Positions 33,801 to 42,380 of a DNA stretch of 64,000 nt are shown piece by piece. The stretch is from NCBI GenBank assembly GCA_907163345.1, contig CAJQUN010001164.1:33167-97166 (forward strand). Direction: 5' to 3'. The notes below the pieces were generated by a model, which worked only from the letters and a program-made list of their open reading frames with translations, had not been told where the DNA came from and did not search any database. Origin of the DNA: Haberlea rhodopensis (Eukaryota; Streptophyta; Magnoliopsida; Lamiales; Gesneriaceae). The translations under genes and the position numbers were made by a program. The stretch's first letter is position 1. Each line of letters starts with the position of its first letter.

Positions 33801-35980
33801 TTCAAGAAATGACCTCACCTCGCAGCATAAAAGAGGTGCAAAAACTGACAGGGAGGATTGCGTCCTTAGCTCGTTTTATTTCCAGGTCAGCTCATAGGAG
33901 TTACCCTTTCTTCCGAGTGCTAAGAAAGGCGAAAAAGTTCGCTTGGGACGACGAGTGCGAGGAAGCTTTCTCTGACCTGAAGAAGCACTTAGCTGAGCTA
34001 CCAGTCCTGGTAAAGCCGGAGCCCGGCGAGAGGTTATGGATCTACTTGTCTGCTACAGAAAGCGCTGTTAGCTCGGTACTGATAAAACAAGACGGTACGG
34101 ACCAGAGGCCGGTGTACTATGTCAGCCATGCACTGAAAGGGGCGGAACTCAGATACACAGAGGTCGAAAAATTGGCATTAGCGTTGGTCCTAACCGCAAG
34201 GAGGCTGAGACCCTACTTTTTGTCACACCCCATCTCAGTGCTAACCAACAGCCCCATGGGGAGGATAATGACCCAGCCTGATGTATCGGGTAGATTGGTG
34301 AAATGGACAATCGAGCTCGGCGAGTACGACGTAACCTACCAACCTCGGTCATCCATCAAAGCCCAGGCTTTATCAGATTTCATCGCGGAAATGATAGAGG
34401 TTGAAGCTGAGGAGCCCTGGAAGGTGTACGTGGATGGAGCAGCTAACAGTGAAGGCAGTGGAGTGGGGATTGTTCTGATATCCCCCGCGGGTGAGAAAAT
34501 GAAGGTCATTATCAGATTAGACTTCCGGGCTTCTAATAATGAAGCAGAGTACGAGGCTATACTGATCGGGCTGAGGTTGGCAAAAGAGGTCGGTGCCAGC
34601 CGAGTGATCCTTCACTCGGACTCCCAGCTGGCCACTCAGCAGGTGAAAGGGAATTACGAAGCCAAAAGCGAGAAGATGATAGAATACTTGAAGGCTATAC
34701 AGGAGATGTCAGAAAGTTTCGTGGAATGGAGCATAGTGCAGATCCCTAGGGAGGATAATCAGGAGGCCGATGAGCTCTCCAAGTGGTCAACATCCCTGGT
34801 TCCTTTGTCGCAGAGGGAGTACATATTTCAGACAGAGTTGATTCCGGCAGCTCGGCCCGTCACCGTGGCCCCCGAGGTGTTGGGTTGGATGGCTCCGATT
34901 TTGAACTACTTAAGAAAGCTGGAAGTACCCGCTGATAAGAACCAAGCCCGACGGGTGAAGAGGCATGCATTCCGTTTTGTTCTGATAGAGGATGTGTTAT
35001 ATAAGAGATCATTTGCCGGGCCCCTCCTCCGATGTCTCAACTCGGAAGAGGCAGAATATGTGCTGAGAGAAATTCACGAGGGATGCTGTGGAGATCATCT
35101 CGGGGGGTTGGCCCTGGCCAGAAAGACTCTCCTTGCTGGATATTTCTGGCCTACCCTGAGGAATGACGCGATCAGGACTGTAGTCACTTGTGAGGGTTGT
35201 CAGAGGAACAGTAAGTTCCAGTCAAGGCCAGCAAGTCTCATGAAAGCAGTAACATCGGCCTGCCCTTTCGATAAATGGGGCTTGGATATCGTGGGACCTT
35301 TCCCGGTGGCCCCGAACCAAAAGAAATTTCTGTTGGTGGCTGTAGATTATTTCTCGAAATGGGTCGAGGCCGAGCCTTTAGCCAAGATCGCCGAGGAGAA
35401 TGTGCTGGACTTTCTGTGGAAGAATATAGTTTGCCGTTTTGGAGTACCCAGGAAATTAATATCAGACAATGGGAGGCAGTTCCAGGGGCAGAGGTTAATG
35501 GCTTGGTGCAAGGAAATGAAGATCGAACAAGCCTTTACATCAGTAGGTTATCCGCAGAGCAACGGGCAGACAGAGGTCACCAACCGATCAATTGTTCAAG
35601 CTTTGAAGGCCAGACTGTACGGGGTTGGCAAGGACTGGGTGGACGAGTTACCAAGTGTGTTGTGGGCTTACAGAACGACAGCTCGCGTCCCAACTGGAGA
35701 AACGCCTTTCAGCATGGTATATGGAACGGAGGCCGTGCTACCGGCTGAGGTCGGAAAGACCTCTGCCAGGGTCCAGGCATATGATGGCGACAATGAGGAA
35801 AACCGGGCTCTGGACTTGGATCTGATCTATGAGAAACAGGAAAGGGCGGCTATAAGGATGGAGGCTTACCGCAGCAAGATAGTCAGAGCCTACAACAAAA
35901 GGGTGGTACCCCCGAAGTTTTCAGGTGGGAGACCTCGTCCTCAAAAAGGTCAACCCAGCAGGGGATGTAAGAAAGCTTGA
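30875..35980 (+). CDS. Tat polyprotein Gag-PR-RT-RH-aRH-IN (1701 aa)
   Basis: Coiled N-terminus, then the gag core (WFNQLEPGSITSFAGFSSAF, about residue 185) and a short CCHH-like FHQATGHTTQDCH. An Arg/Gly-rich stretch follows at about 410-440. The protease (VDTGSSVNVL) is at about 537 and RT YVDDILVKS at about 908. The first RNase H is degenerate, reading WIYLSATESA where an acidic residue is expected. A second plant/archaeal-type RNase H begins at KVYVDGAANSEGSG, about 1184. Integrase motifs are CEGCQRN, GLDIVGPF and ISDNGRQF at about 1450-1530. The only lesion seen is at T-run 35918-35921: the sequence downstream (MGDLVLKKVNPAGD onward, to 36110) continues the integrase C-terminus in the next frame, so the last 60 or so residues are displaced. 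Confidence 0.93.
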   Translation: MVRTRRTEAEENREHHASTNGEEQRLPGVNMTVGALTLEQLTRLIAVTVEQTMRKKEGPSEGVHGESSQQMKDPEQGATSRPKATAVPDLEGQVEELKDEVQRMKKGMGGTSVRRGTPFSGEIVNEELPNNFRPPNAGEYDGSTDPEEHLGRFENAAMLHCYSDRLKCKVFLTTLVRSAQKWFNQLEPGSITSFAGFSSAFLHQYASSKRYKKTSLSLFEMRQAEDESLREYIKNFNTVILEIPACPAEILISAFTQGLRGGDFFRSLVKKPPVTYDDLLTRAEKYINVEEAQQLRRKEVRRTGEKRISQGEKRPVEGAQLGRFSHYTPLKVSKEEAVRICEDKQVLQKPAPASVEPSKEAPEKYCIFHQATGHTTQDCHRLDEELEKAIQNSSQFKQLLSRPVPQGDNLPRGRGRGPSWTRGRGGRTNFRPPFRGRGRARGPPRSLNDVNPNRADSPKRGVINMISGGTTDGDSNRARKAVSRRETLSVGGICGAEEEVVVSFGPRDLENICTPHNDALVIRATVANYEVGRVFVDTGSSVNVLFDEAFRQMDLGGYHLEPINTPLFGFAGHTVYPIGQISLPLSLGGNEDRKTRLVTFTIVAASSSYNIILGRPAMNEFRAVASTFHQKIKFPVGKRVGEVRGDQPSSKKCYAETVKLEVKRSRRGGDEGREDRGVQMVQEVQAMRDGEEEIILVPGQPDKTTRVAADLDSVLKHDLSKCLSKHAGIFAWSPTELTGVLPSVAQHRLNVNPEVKVTRQKKRHFGPDKDRIIRAEVQTLLRAGQIREVQFPTWLSNVVLVPKSAGKWRMCIDFRNLNKACPKDCYPLPRIDQLVDSTSGYELLSFMDAYQGYHQIPLAKEDQDKVSFITSDGTFCYVVMPFGLKNAGATYQRLMDKVFENQAGRNIEVYVDDILVKSKGQADLLPDLEETFATLSRFGLKLNPAKCVFGVKSGKFLGFMVTERGIEVNPEKVRAIQEMTSPRSIKEVQKLTGRIASLARFISRSAHRSYPFFRVLRKAKKFAWDDECEEAFSDLKKHLAELPVLVKPEPGERLWIYLSATESAVSSVLIKQDGTDQRPVYYVSHALKGAELRYTEVEKLALALVLTARRLRPYFLSHPISVLTNSPMGRIMTQPDVSGRLVKWTIELGEYDVTYQPRSSIKAQALSDFIAEMIEVEAEEPWKVYVDGAANSEGSGVGIVLISPAGEKMKVIIRLDFRASNNEAEYEAILIGLRLAKEVGASRVILHSDSQLATQQVKGNYEAKSEKMIEYLKAIQEMSESFVEWSIVQIPREDNQEADELSKWSTSLVPLSQREYIFQTELIPAARPVTVAPEVLGWMAPILNYLRKLEVPADKNQARRVKRHAFRFVLIEDVLYKRSFAGPLLRCLNSEEAEYVLREIHEGCCGDHLGGLALARKTLLAGYFWPTLRNDAIRTVVTCEGCQRNSKFQSRPASLMKAVTSACPFDKWGLDIVGPFPVAPNQKKFLLVAVDYFSKWVEAEPLAKIAEENVLDFLWKNIVCRFGVPRKLISDNGRQFQGQRLMAWCKEMKIEQAFTSVGYPQSNGQTEVTNRSIVQALKARLYGVGKDWVDELPSVLWAYRTTARVPTGETPFSMVYGTEAVLPAEVGKTSARVQAYDGDNEENRALDLDLIYEKQERAAIRMEAYRSKIVRAYNKRVVPPKFSGGRPRPQKGQPSRGCKKA

Positions 35981-36185
35981 CCCCCGATGGGAGGGACCAT
36001 ACAAAGTAGTCCAGAAGCTGAGTTCCGGGTCGTACTACTTAGAGGAGGACGGAGGCCGACGCCTAAAAAGACCTTGGAATGCATATCACCTCAGAAAATA
36101 TTATTCCTAGGCAGTTATTTCAATTCAATGTACGAACGCTGTTTTTTAATGAATTTTTCCTTTAAATCTCTTGTACGAAATTAAA

Positions 36186-37760
36186 ATGCAGGTCCGCCCT
36201 GCATGCTAAAGCCCAGGTGTATGAGGCCCTGGCACAAATTAAAAGTGCAGGTCATCCCTGTCACTAAAGCCCAGGTGTATGAGGCCCTGGCACCAATTAA
36301 AAGCACAGGTCCGCCCTGCATGCTAAAGCCCAGGTGTATGAGGCCCTGGCACAAATTAAAAGTGCAGGTCATCCCTGTCACTAAAGCCCAGGTGTATGAG
36401 GCCCTGGCACAAATTAAAAGTGCAGGTCATCCCTGTCACTAAAGCCCAGGTGTATGAGGCCCTGGCACCAATTAAAAGCACAGGTCCGCCCTGCATGCTA
36501 AAGCCCAGGTGTATGAGGCCCTGGCACAAATTAAAAGTGCAGGTCATCCCTGTCACTAAAGCCCAGGTGTATGAGGCCCTGGCACCAATTAAAAGCACAG
36601 GTCCGCCCTGCATGCTAAAGCCCAGGTGTATGAGGCCCTGGCACAAATTAAAAGTGCAGGTCATCCCTGTCACTAAAGCCCAGGTGTATGAGGCCCTGGC
36701 ACCAATTAAAAGTGCAGGTCATCCCTGTCACTAAAGCCCAGGTGTATGAGGCCCTGGCACAAATTAAAAGTGCAGGTCATCCCTGTCACTAAAGCCCAGG
36801 TGTATGAGGCCCTGGCACCAATTAAAAGCACAGGTCCGCCCTGCATGCTAAAGCCCAGGTGTATGAGGCCCTGGCACAAATTAAAAGTGCAGGTCATCCC
36901 TGTCACTAAAGCCCAGGTGTATGAGGCCCTGGCACCAATTAAAAGTGCAGGTCATCCCTGTCACTAAAGCCCAGGTGTATGAGGCCCTGGCACCAATTAA
37001 AAGTGCAGGTCATCCCTGTCACTAAAGCCCAGGTGTATGAGGCCCTGGCACAAATTAAAAGTGCAGGTCATCCCTGTCACTAAAGCCCAGGTGTATGAGG
37101 CCCTGGCACCAATTAAAAGCACAGGTCCGCCCTGCATGCTAAAGCCCAGGTGTATGAGGCCCTGGCACAAATTAAAAGTGCAGGTCATCCCTGTCACTAA
37201 AGCCCAGGTGTATGAGGCCCTGGCACCAATTAAAAGCACAGGTCCGCCCTGCATGCTAAAGCCCAGGTGTATGAGGCCCTGGCACAAATTAAAAGTGCAG
37301 GTCATCCCTGTCACTAAAGCCCAGGTGTATGAGGCCCTGGCACCAATTAAAAGCACAGGTCCGCCCTGCATGCTAAAGCCCAGGTGTATGAGGCCCTGGC
37401 ACAAATTAAAAGTGCAGGTCATCCCTGTCACTAAAGCCCAGGTGTATGAGGCCCTGGCACCAATTAAAAGTGCAGGTCATCCCTGTCACTAAAGCCCAGG
37501 TGTATGAGGCCCTGGCACAAATTAAAAGTGCAGGTCATCCCTGTCACTAAAGCCCAGGTGTATGAGGCCCTGGCACCAATTAAAAGCACAGGTCCGCCCT
37601 GCATGCTAAAGCCCAGGTGTATGAGGCCCTGGCACAAATTAAAAGTGCAGGTCATCCCTGTCACTAAAGCCCAGGTGTATGAGGCCCTGGCACCAATTAA
37701 AAGCACAGGTCCGCCCTGCATGCTAAAGCCCAGGTGTATGAGGCCCTGGCACCAATTTAA
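36186..37760. repeat. Tandem array in the 3' UTR of the Tat element
   Basis: About 27 monomers of 58-59 bp. Type A carries TGCAGGTCATCCCTGTCACT and type B carries CACAGGTCCGCCCTGCATGC. Both continue into a shared AAAGCCCAGGTGTATGAGGC core. They mostly alternate as 117-bp A/B dimers with occasional runs of A. As 117 is a multiple of 3, frames stay open on both strands, giving repetitive 60-150-codon ORFs that are not genes. The monomers are nearly identical, so the array is recently expanded or homogenised. Confidence 0.95.
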
Positions 37761-37789
37761 AGTGCAGGTCCTCTTTGCCTCATAAAGCT

Positions 37790-38141
37790 CGGGTGTAGGA
37801 GCGCGGGTCAGGAGGACATCATCTGCTTGGAAATAATTATTCCCTGAGATCGGGTCGGATTGATCCTTTGTGCATCTTGGAGTATGTGGATTAACAGGTT
37901 AGCACTGTTTTAAGATTTAATTTTGTTAGAATTATGTTAGTCGCGGTTACACGAAGGCGCTATGCGGCATCCAGTTCTGCCCGGGGAATTATGTTTAAGT
38001 TGTATTGTTTGGATCAATCCCAATGTGAAATCACGGGTTGGCTCGGCTGATATAACGGGTCGGGACGCTCGTAAAATTGCGAGAAACCAATTCCTAACAA
38101 GTCAAGGCAATCAAAATTCAAAATGACTTCAGTACAAAGGG
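37790..38141. other. Spacer between tandem array and antisense gene
   Basis: Mixed-composition non-coding DNA of the Tat element. A poly(A) run (38160-38184) just beyond lies downstream of the antisense gene's stop codon when read on the minus strand, where it appears as poly(T). Confidence 0.5.
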
Positions 38142-38219
38142 GTGCCTCCGAGGCACATTAAAAAAAAAAAAAAAAAAAAAAAAAGAGAGATACAACGGTT
38201 AAGTCAAAAGCAGTTCAGA

Positions 38220-40249
38220 CTACTTGATGAAGTCGGGGGGGATGCTGGCAATGATGGCATTAAGGTCCAGGAAGTCGTCAGGGTCCTGGTCACTGGGCGG
38301 GAAGCCCTGGGCTTTGAACTGGCCCTTGCACCCCTCGAAGCCGAGGTCCAGAAACTTAAAAGCCTTGGAGGCCAGCATGCTCGTAAATTCCTCCGACTTA
38401 ATAAAGGCTTCGCGTCGGTCTGATTCACCTGCTACATAGGACTCCAACTCGGACCTAACCTTTTCAAGCTCAGCCCCGACATGGGAAAGTTCTCGCTCCT
38501 TCCCGACCAGAGCAACACGGAGCTGTTCTGCCTCCGCTCGAAGTCGGGTCATCGAGGCCCTATAAGACTCCAGTTGGGCAGCGTCCGCCTCGGATTTAGC
38601 TCTAGCATTCTCAGCTTCTGACTTTGCCTCCCGAGCTGTTTTCTTCGCGTCTCTTGCTGATTGGCCGTAGTTTGCACCCCGACGAAGGCTCTCGCACATC
38701 ATCACTAGGCCCTGCAGAGAAAAGGGGGAGAGGGACTCAGCAAACAAAAAAAAAAAAAAAAGAAAAAAAAAAAAAAAAAACTTACTGATAGGGCCCGGGA
38801 TACACCTTCCTCTGCTAGGGGTTTCCACCTCAGCTCGGACAAGACTTGCTGATCAGCGGAGGAGGTCAGACACTCGACGATCCGGGCGGACAGACCTGAA
38901 GGGGCAGAGTTGATAAGGCTGACATCTCGGGTATAGCCCACTGGTACCCCTGGTGAACCCGGGTCGGCAGGAGCGACTGATAGATGACTGGGGGGGGGAA
39001 GCAGGTGGGGGTGTCGATCTCATGAATAACCGGGGAGGTAGCCACCTCTTCCCGCGTCCGGACCCTAGCTGCACCTCCGTCCCTTTTTCTTTTCCTCAGG
39101 CCTGTCTCCAACCCAACCTCCTCGGCGCGAGGAGGGCTGGCCACTGGAAACGGGTGGTTTGGGGGAGCATCGGGCGCACTGGGGGGTTGGCTCGAAGGGC
39201 CCGCCCCGGCCGCACCTTTCCCCGCCTTTTTCTGAGACGCCATGGTGGACAGTAGCTGCTGGAGAGACATGTTATCTACAAGACAAAAGATTCAGCTCAG
39301 ACAAAAATAAAAAATAATAACTATAAATGTATATATTTAAATATCATAAGCGGGGCCGGGGAGGAAGAACGTACCACCAGGGACGTCTGGATAGGAGCTC
39401 AGCCCAAAACGCCTGAGTACGTCCTCCCTGATTAGGGCAGCTGAATCAAAACGCCGACCCCCAAGGGTTGAGATAACCGTTTGAAAGAACACGTCATCTT
39501 TATATTTTTTGGGCAGAGGTCGAGGGGTAGGTAGGGTATCTCGCCAGGCCATTGGACAAGCCCAGCGTCGTGGTGGTTTGACAAAAAAGAAGCTCTGTTT
39601 CCATCCCTTACGGGAGCTCGGGATGTTGTTTAGAAATTTGTAAAAGGTCCGGGCACCAAAGTAAAACGCCCCGGGAGAGGGGGTTTTCTTAACTTGGAAA
39701 AAATAATTAAGAAGGGTAGGGGAGAAAGGCAGACCCAAGGATCGGAAGAGGGCAATGACAGATACTAGGCTCTGGTAGGAATTGGGGGTGAGCTGGCTCA
39801 GAGAGACGCAGTGATAGTGGGAGAACTCCTGGAAGGGAAGGGGGATAGGAAAGCGGAGTCCGCTTTTAAGCTGCTCAAGGAAGAAGGGAAAATACTCGGG
39901 CGGGGGGAGGTGCGGACGCTCACCAGCCCTAGGGACCCGTACATCGTGATCTGGGGGGATAAACCACGTGCGGAGAAGGTGCTCGGCCTCAGGGGAAACA
40001 CACGAGTCGAGGATCTCGTACCAAGGAAGTCCGGCCTGGGCCAGGCTCCTCGGGTCGAGAACCTCGAAGGTGGGGAGACTAGGGTCAAATACCCTAGGAG
40101 GGACTTGTCGGAGGGGGCACCACCTCGGGAATGTCTCCCTCAGGAGCATCTGACCTCCGACCCGAGGGACTGGGTAGATCAGACCCCTCGGCCTCCTCGT
40201 CCCCCCCTCGAAAGAGGGCACCGGAAGTGGAAGAAGTAGAGTGCGACAT
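38220..40249 (-). CDS. Antisense spliced ORF of the Tat element
   Basis: Three exons with GT-AG junctions on the strand opposite gag-pol: about 40249-39375, 39275-38786 and 38711-38220. Donors are GTACGT and GTAAGT; acceptors are TTGTAG and CTGCAG. Exon 1 has the 'putative gypsy-type transposon' domain (Transposase_28-like: ETFPRWCPLR, SHYHCVSLSQLTPNSYQSLV, FFVKPPRRWACPMAWRD). Exon 2 is Pro/Ser-rich with a basic patch (GLRKRKRDGG). Exon 3 is a long coiled coil (ARDAKKTAREAKSEAENARA onward) ending PPDFIK. Two frame problems are seen. The best N-terminal start (ATG 40249) runs into a stop near 40090, whereas the alternative ATG 40221 opens the main frame. The C9 run at about 38991-38999 shifts the frame inside exon 2. 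Function unknown. Confidence 0.75.
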
Positions 40250-40602
40250 TAACACAAAGGAAGGCAGAGCTGACTTACAGGGTTTTTGGGAGAGGCAATT
40301 GATCCGACCTAGAGCGCAAATGGGGGAAAATGACTCGAGAGCCTCAATTTATAGAAGATGTGGCTCGTGGGCCGAGGAAAGCCTGGCCCAAACCAACGAT
40401 GCAGATGAAGGGAGATGAACGGTCGGAGCACCAGATACGGGCACGTGGCCTGACGGCTTACTAGGGTTTGGTACGGGATAGCTGTCACCCCGAGGCCAGA
40501 AGTTGTCTAGTCAAAGGACCGGGGGTCAAGAACCAATAAAGTTCGCCACAAGCCCATTAGTCGAGGCAGCGCTGCACTAGCTCGACTAGATGGGGATACT
40601 GA

Positions 40603-41428
40603 TGATATCCCTGGTTCTGGAGGCCCAGTAGGTCTTGAGGGTCCGAACTTTATTTGGGCCATCAGTGGGGGGCCCATTTAGTCAACAAAGAAAATTCACT
40701 GCCCATCCCGGGTTATCCTTGTCGAGCTATCCGCCCGACCCGGCCCTACCAAGCTTATTGCGGCGCGATCACCTCTGTCCAGCAGCCACTATCGTTTCCG
40801 AGCCGGGGTGGCGAGGAAGTACACCAAGAGGCCGGGGAGGTCCGCCATGGAGCATGCCGCCCAAGCTGAGGCGCGGCCCCTCATCAAAGCAGGACGGCCT
40901 ATCTTTAGCAAGGCAGCCGGGCTGAGGCGCGGTTTCCTCAATAGGTCGGGACGGGCAGTCATTGGACATGATAGGCGAGCTGGGACCACCTAGGGTGGTC
41001 CTGTGTACCGGGACTAGGGTTGCAGGAATCGGACACCTATTAAAGCAAAAGCTGGACCTGCTAACCAATCAAAGGGTGGCCAAGCACTGCAGATACGAAA
41101 AGCATATTCTCGGACACAGAGAATCACCAGAGCAAAAGGATCGTACGAAGTAGGCAACAGATGCAGATGGTCCCCCATCTGTGGTCCCCCCTCGGTTTCA
41201 GATATTGTCTCCAGAATCCCCGGCAGACCAGAACCCTTGGCATCCCCCCCCCCCCCTATAAAAGGGAGAGAGCCTTCCTCTAAGAAAAAATCCAATCATC
41301 GGAGATCCAGGAAGAAAAACGAGAGGATCCTCCGGATTCCGGCCCCAATTGCGACTCCGCAAAACAACACATACTTTCCCATACATAAATTCATTTGTTA
41401 CCAACGCGAACCAAAAGGAGGGGTAACA
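40603..41428 (+). repeat. 3' LTR of the Tat element
   Basis: 826 bp, matching the 5' LTR apart from the tandem unit and C-run lengths described there. It is preceded by AGATGGGGATACTGA, the presumed polypurine tract. Confidence 0.93.
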
Positions 41429-41990
41429 CATAGAAATACATGCAGTTGGATTCTGAAAAATATCCAATCTAAACCTGAGCAAGAATCTTCAAAAATCTTG
41501 GCAATCATGTCTGACCAAATAAAATAGTCAGTAGATTAGAATGTCAAGGCCCTAGCCTTCATGATCCGAGAGCTACCACGATAGGCTTTCTTGAACCACT
41601 TCAGTGATCTCCTGATCGTCATGGCATACCGAATACCTACCCAATCCTTCCAAATGCATGACTGAAGGAGCAATCAAATAATAAATGATCCAAATTCTCC
41701 ATACCTATATGACAAAGAACACAACTTTTATCAAGAACAAAAGACAACCGATCCCTTGTAGATAGTCCGTACTGTGCCCTAAACCAGGGAACAAATGCAT
41801 GGCTCGCAACGTCATTTGCCCATTGAGAAATCACTGATCACTTGGCATGTCAATATGTCATGGATGGCTTTTTTTTGGGTATTATAATTGCTAGCAACCT
41901 TTCCTTGCTGCCTCTCTCAAGTAGAACACCATCGTCATGTTGTAAACCCAACGTCACCTTTTTTTACCGCTGCTTTGATTAGGGTGTCCC
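41429..41990 (-). mobile_element. L1-type LINE, C-terminal part of ORF2 (degenerate)
   Basis: The minus strand at 41834-41637 encodes WFRAQYGLSTRDRLSFVL, then CVLCHIGMENLDHLLFDCSF. This is the zinc-binding reverse-transcriptase domain (zf-RVT) at the end of plant L1 ORF2. Further down, in shifted frames, come WFKKAYRGSSRIMKARAL and DWIFFRIQLHVFL, the normal C-terminus. Its 3' UTR resumes at 29992-29843 beyond the Tat element. The protein has stops and shifts, and the 5' side is truncated near 41990. Confidence 0.8.
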
Positions 41991-42380
41991 ACTTAAGAAA
42001 AGGCAAGTTGGATGTCATTCGATGAAATTTAACAAATGATAAATGATAGTACCATGATCTATTTAGCTATAAATACTAAAATATTATAAAATAAAATAAA
42101 AAATTATGAAATACCGTAACAAAACAATCAATTACAAAAACACAGTAAATCATCGTTCCGGATGGTGATTTCAACTTTTTATCAAATTTTTTTATTTAAA
42201 AAATATTTCTGTGAGAAAATACCGGGTTAGTGGAAAATGAAAAGGGAGAACAAATTATATGTAATAAAAGGATCCAGATAGATAGAATTTGATTTTATGA
42301 TAATTAAATATGATAATGAACTATATATAAACATAGTTATATATGTTAAGAAATAACCATAATTCATAAATATTACTATA

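Larger units (their letters stand above)
29993..41428 (+). mobile_element. Tat-lineage Ty3/Gypsy retrotransposon, young
   Basis: 11,436 bp flanked by the 5-bp duplication CATAG (29988-29992 and 41429-41433). LTRs are 29993-30828 (836 bp) and 40603-41428 (826 bp). By eye they are identical except for one extra copy of a 14-bp unit in the left LTR and four more Cs in the right, so insertion is very recent. TGGCGCCGTCTGTGGGA follows the 5' LTR at 30832 as primer-binding site. Interior order: polyprotein (30875-35980), tandem array (36186-37760), spliced antisense gene (40249-38220) and 3' LTR. Dual RNase H, tandem 3' repeats and an extra antisense ORF fit Retand/Tat-like elements such as Retand and maize Grande. 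Confidence 0.95.

Noticed and set aside
36203..37785. Long repetitive open frames on both strands, and a look of regular repeat spacing as in a CRISPR array
   Set aside because: The frames exist because the 117-bp dimer is divisible by 3. Repeats are contiguous without unique spacers, and the context is a plant retrotransposon.
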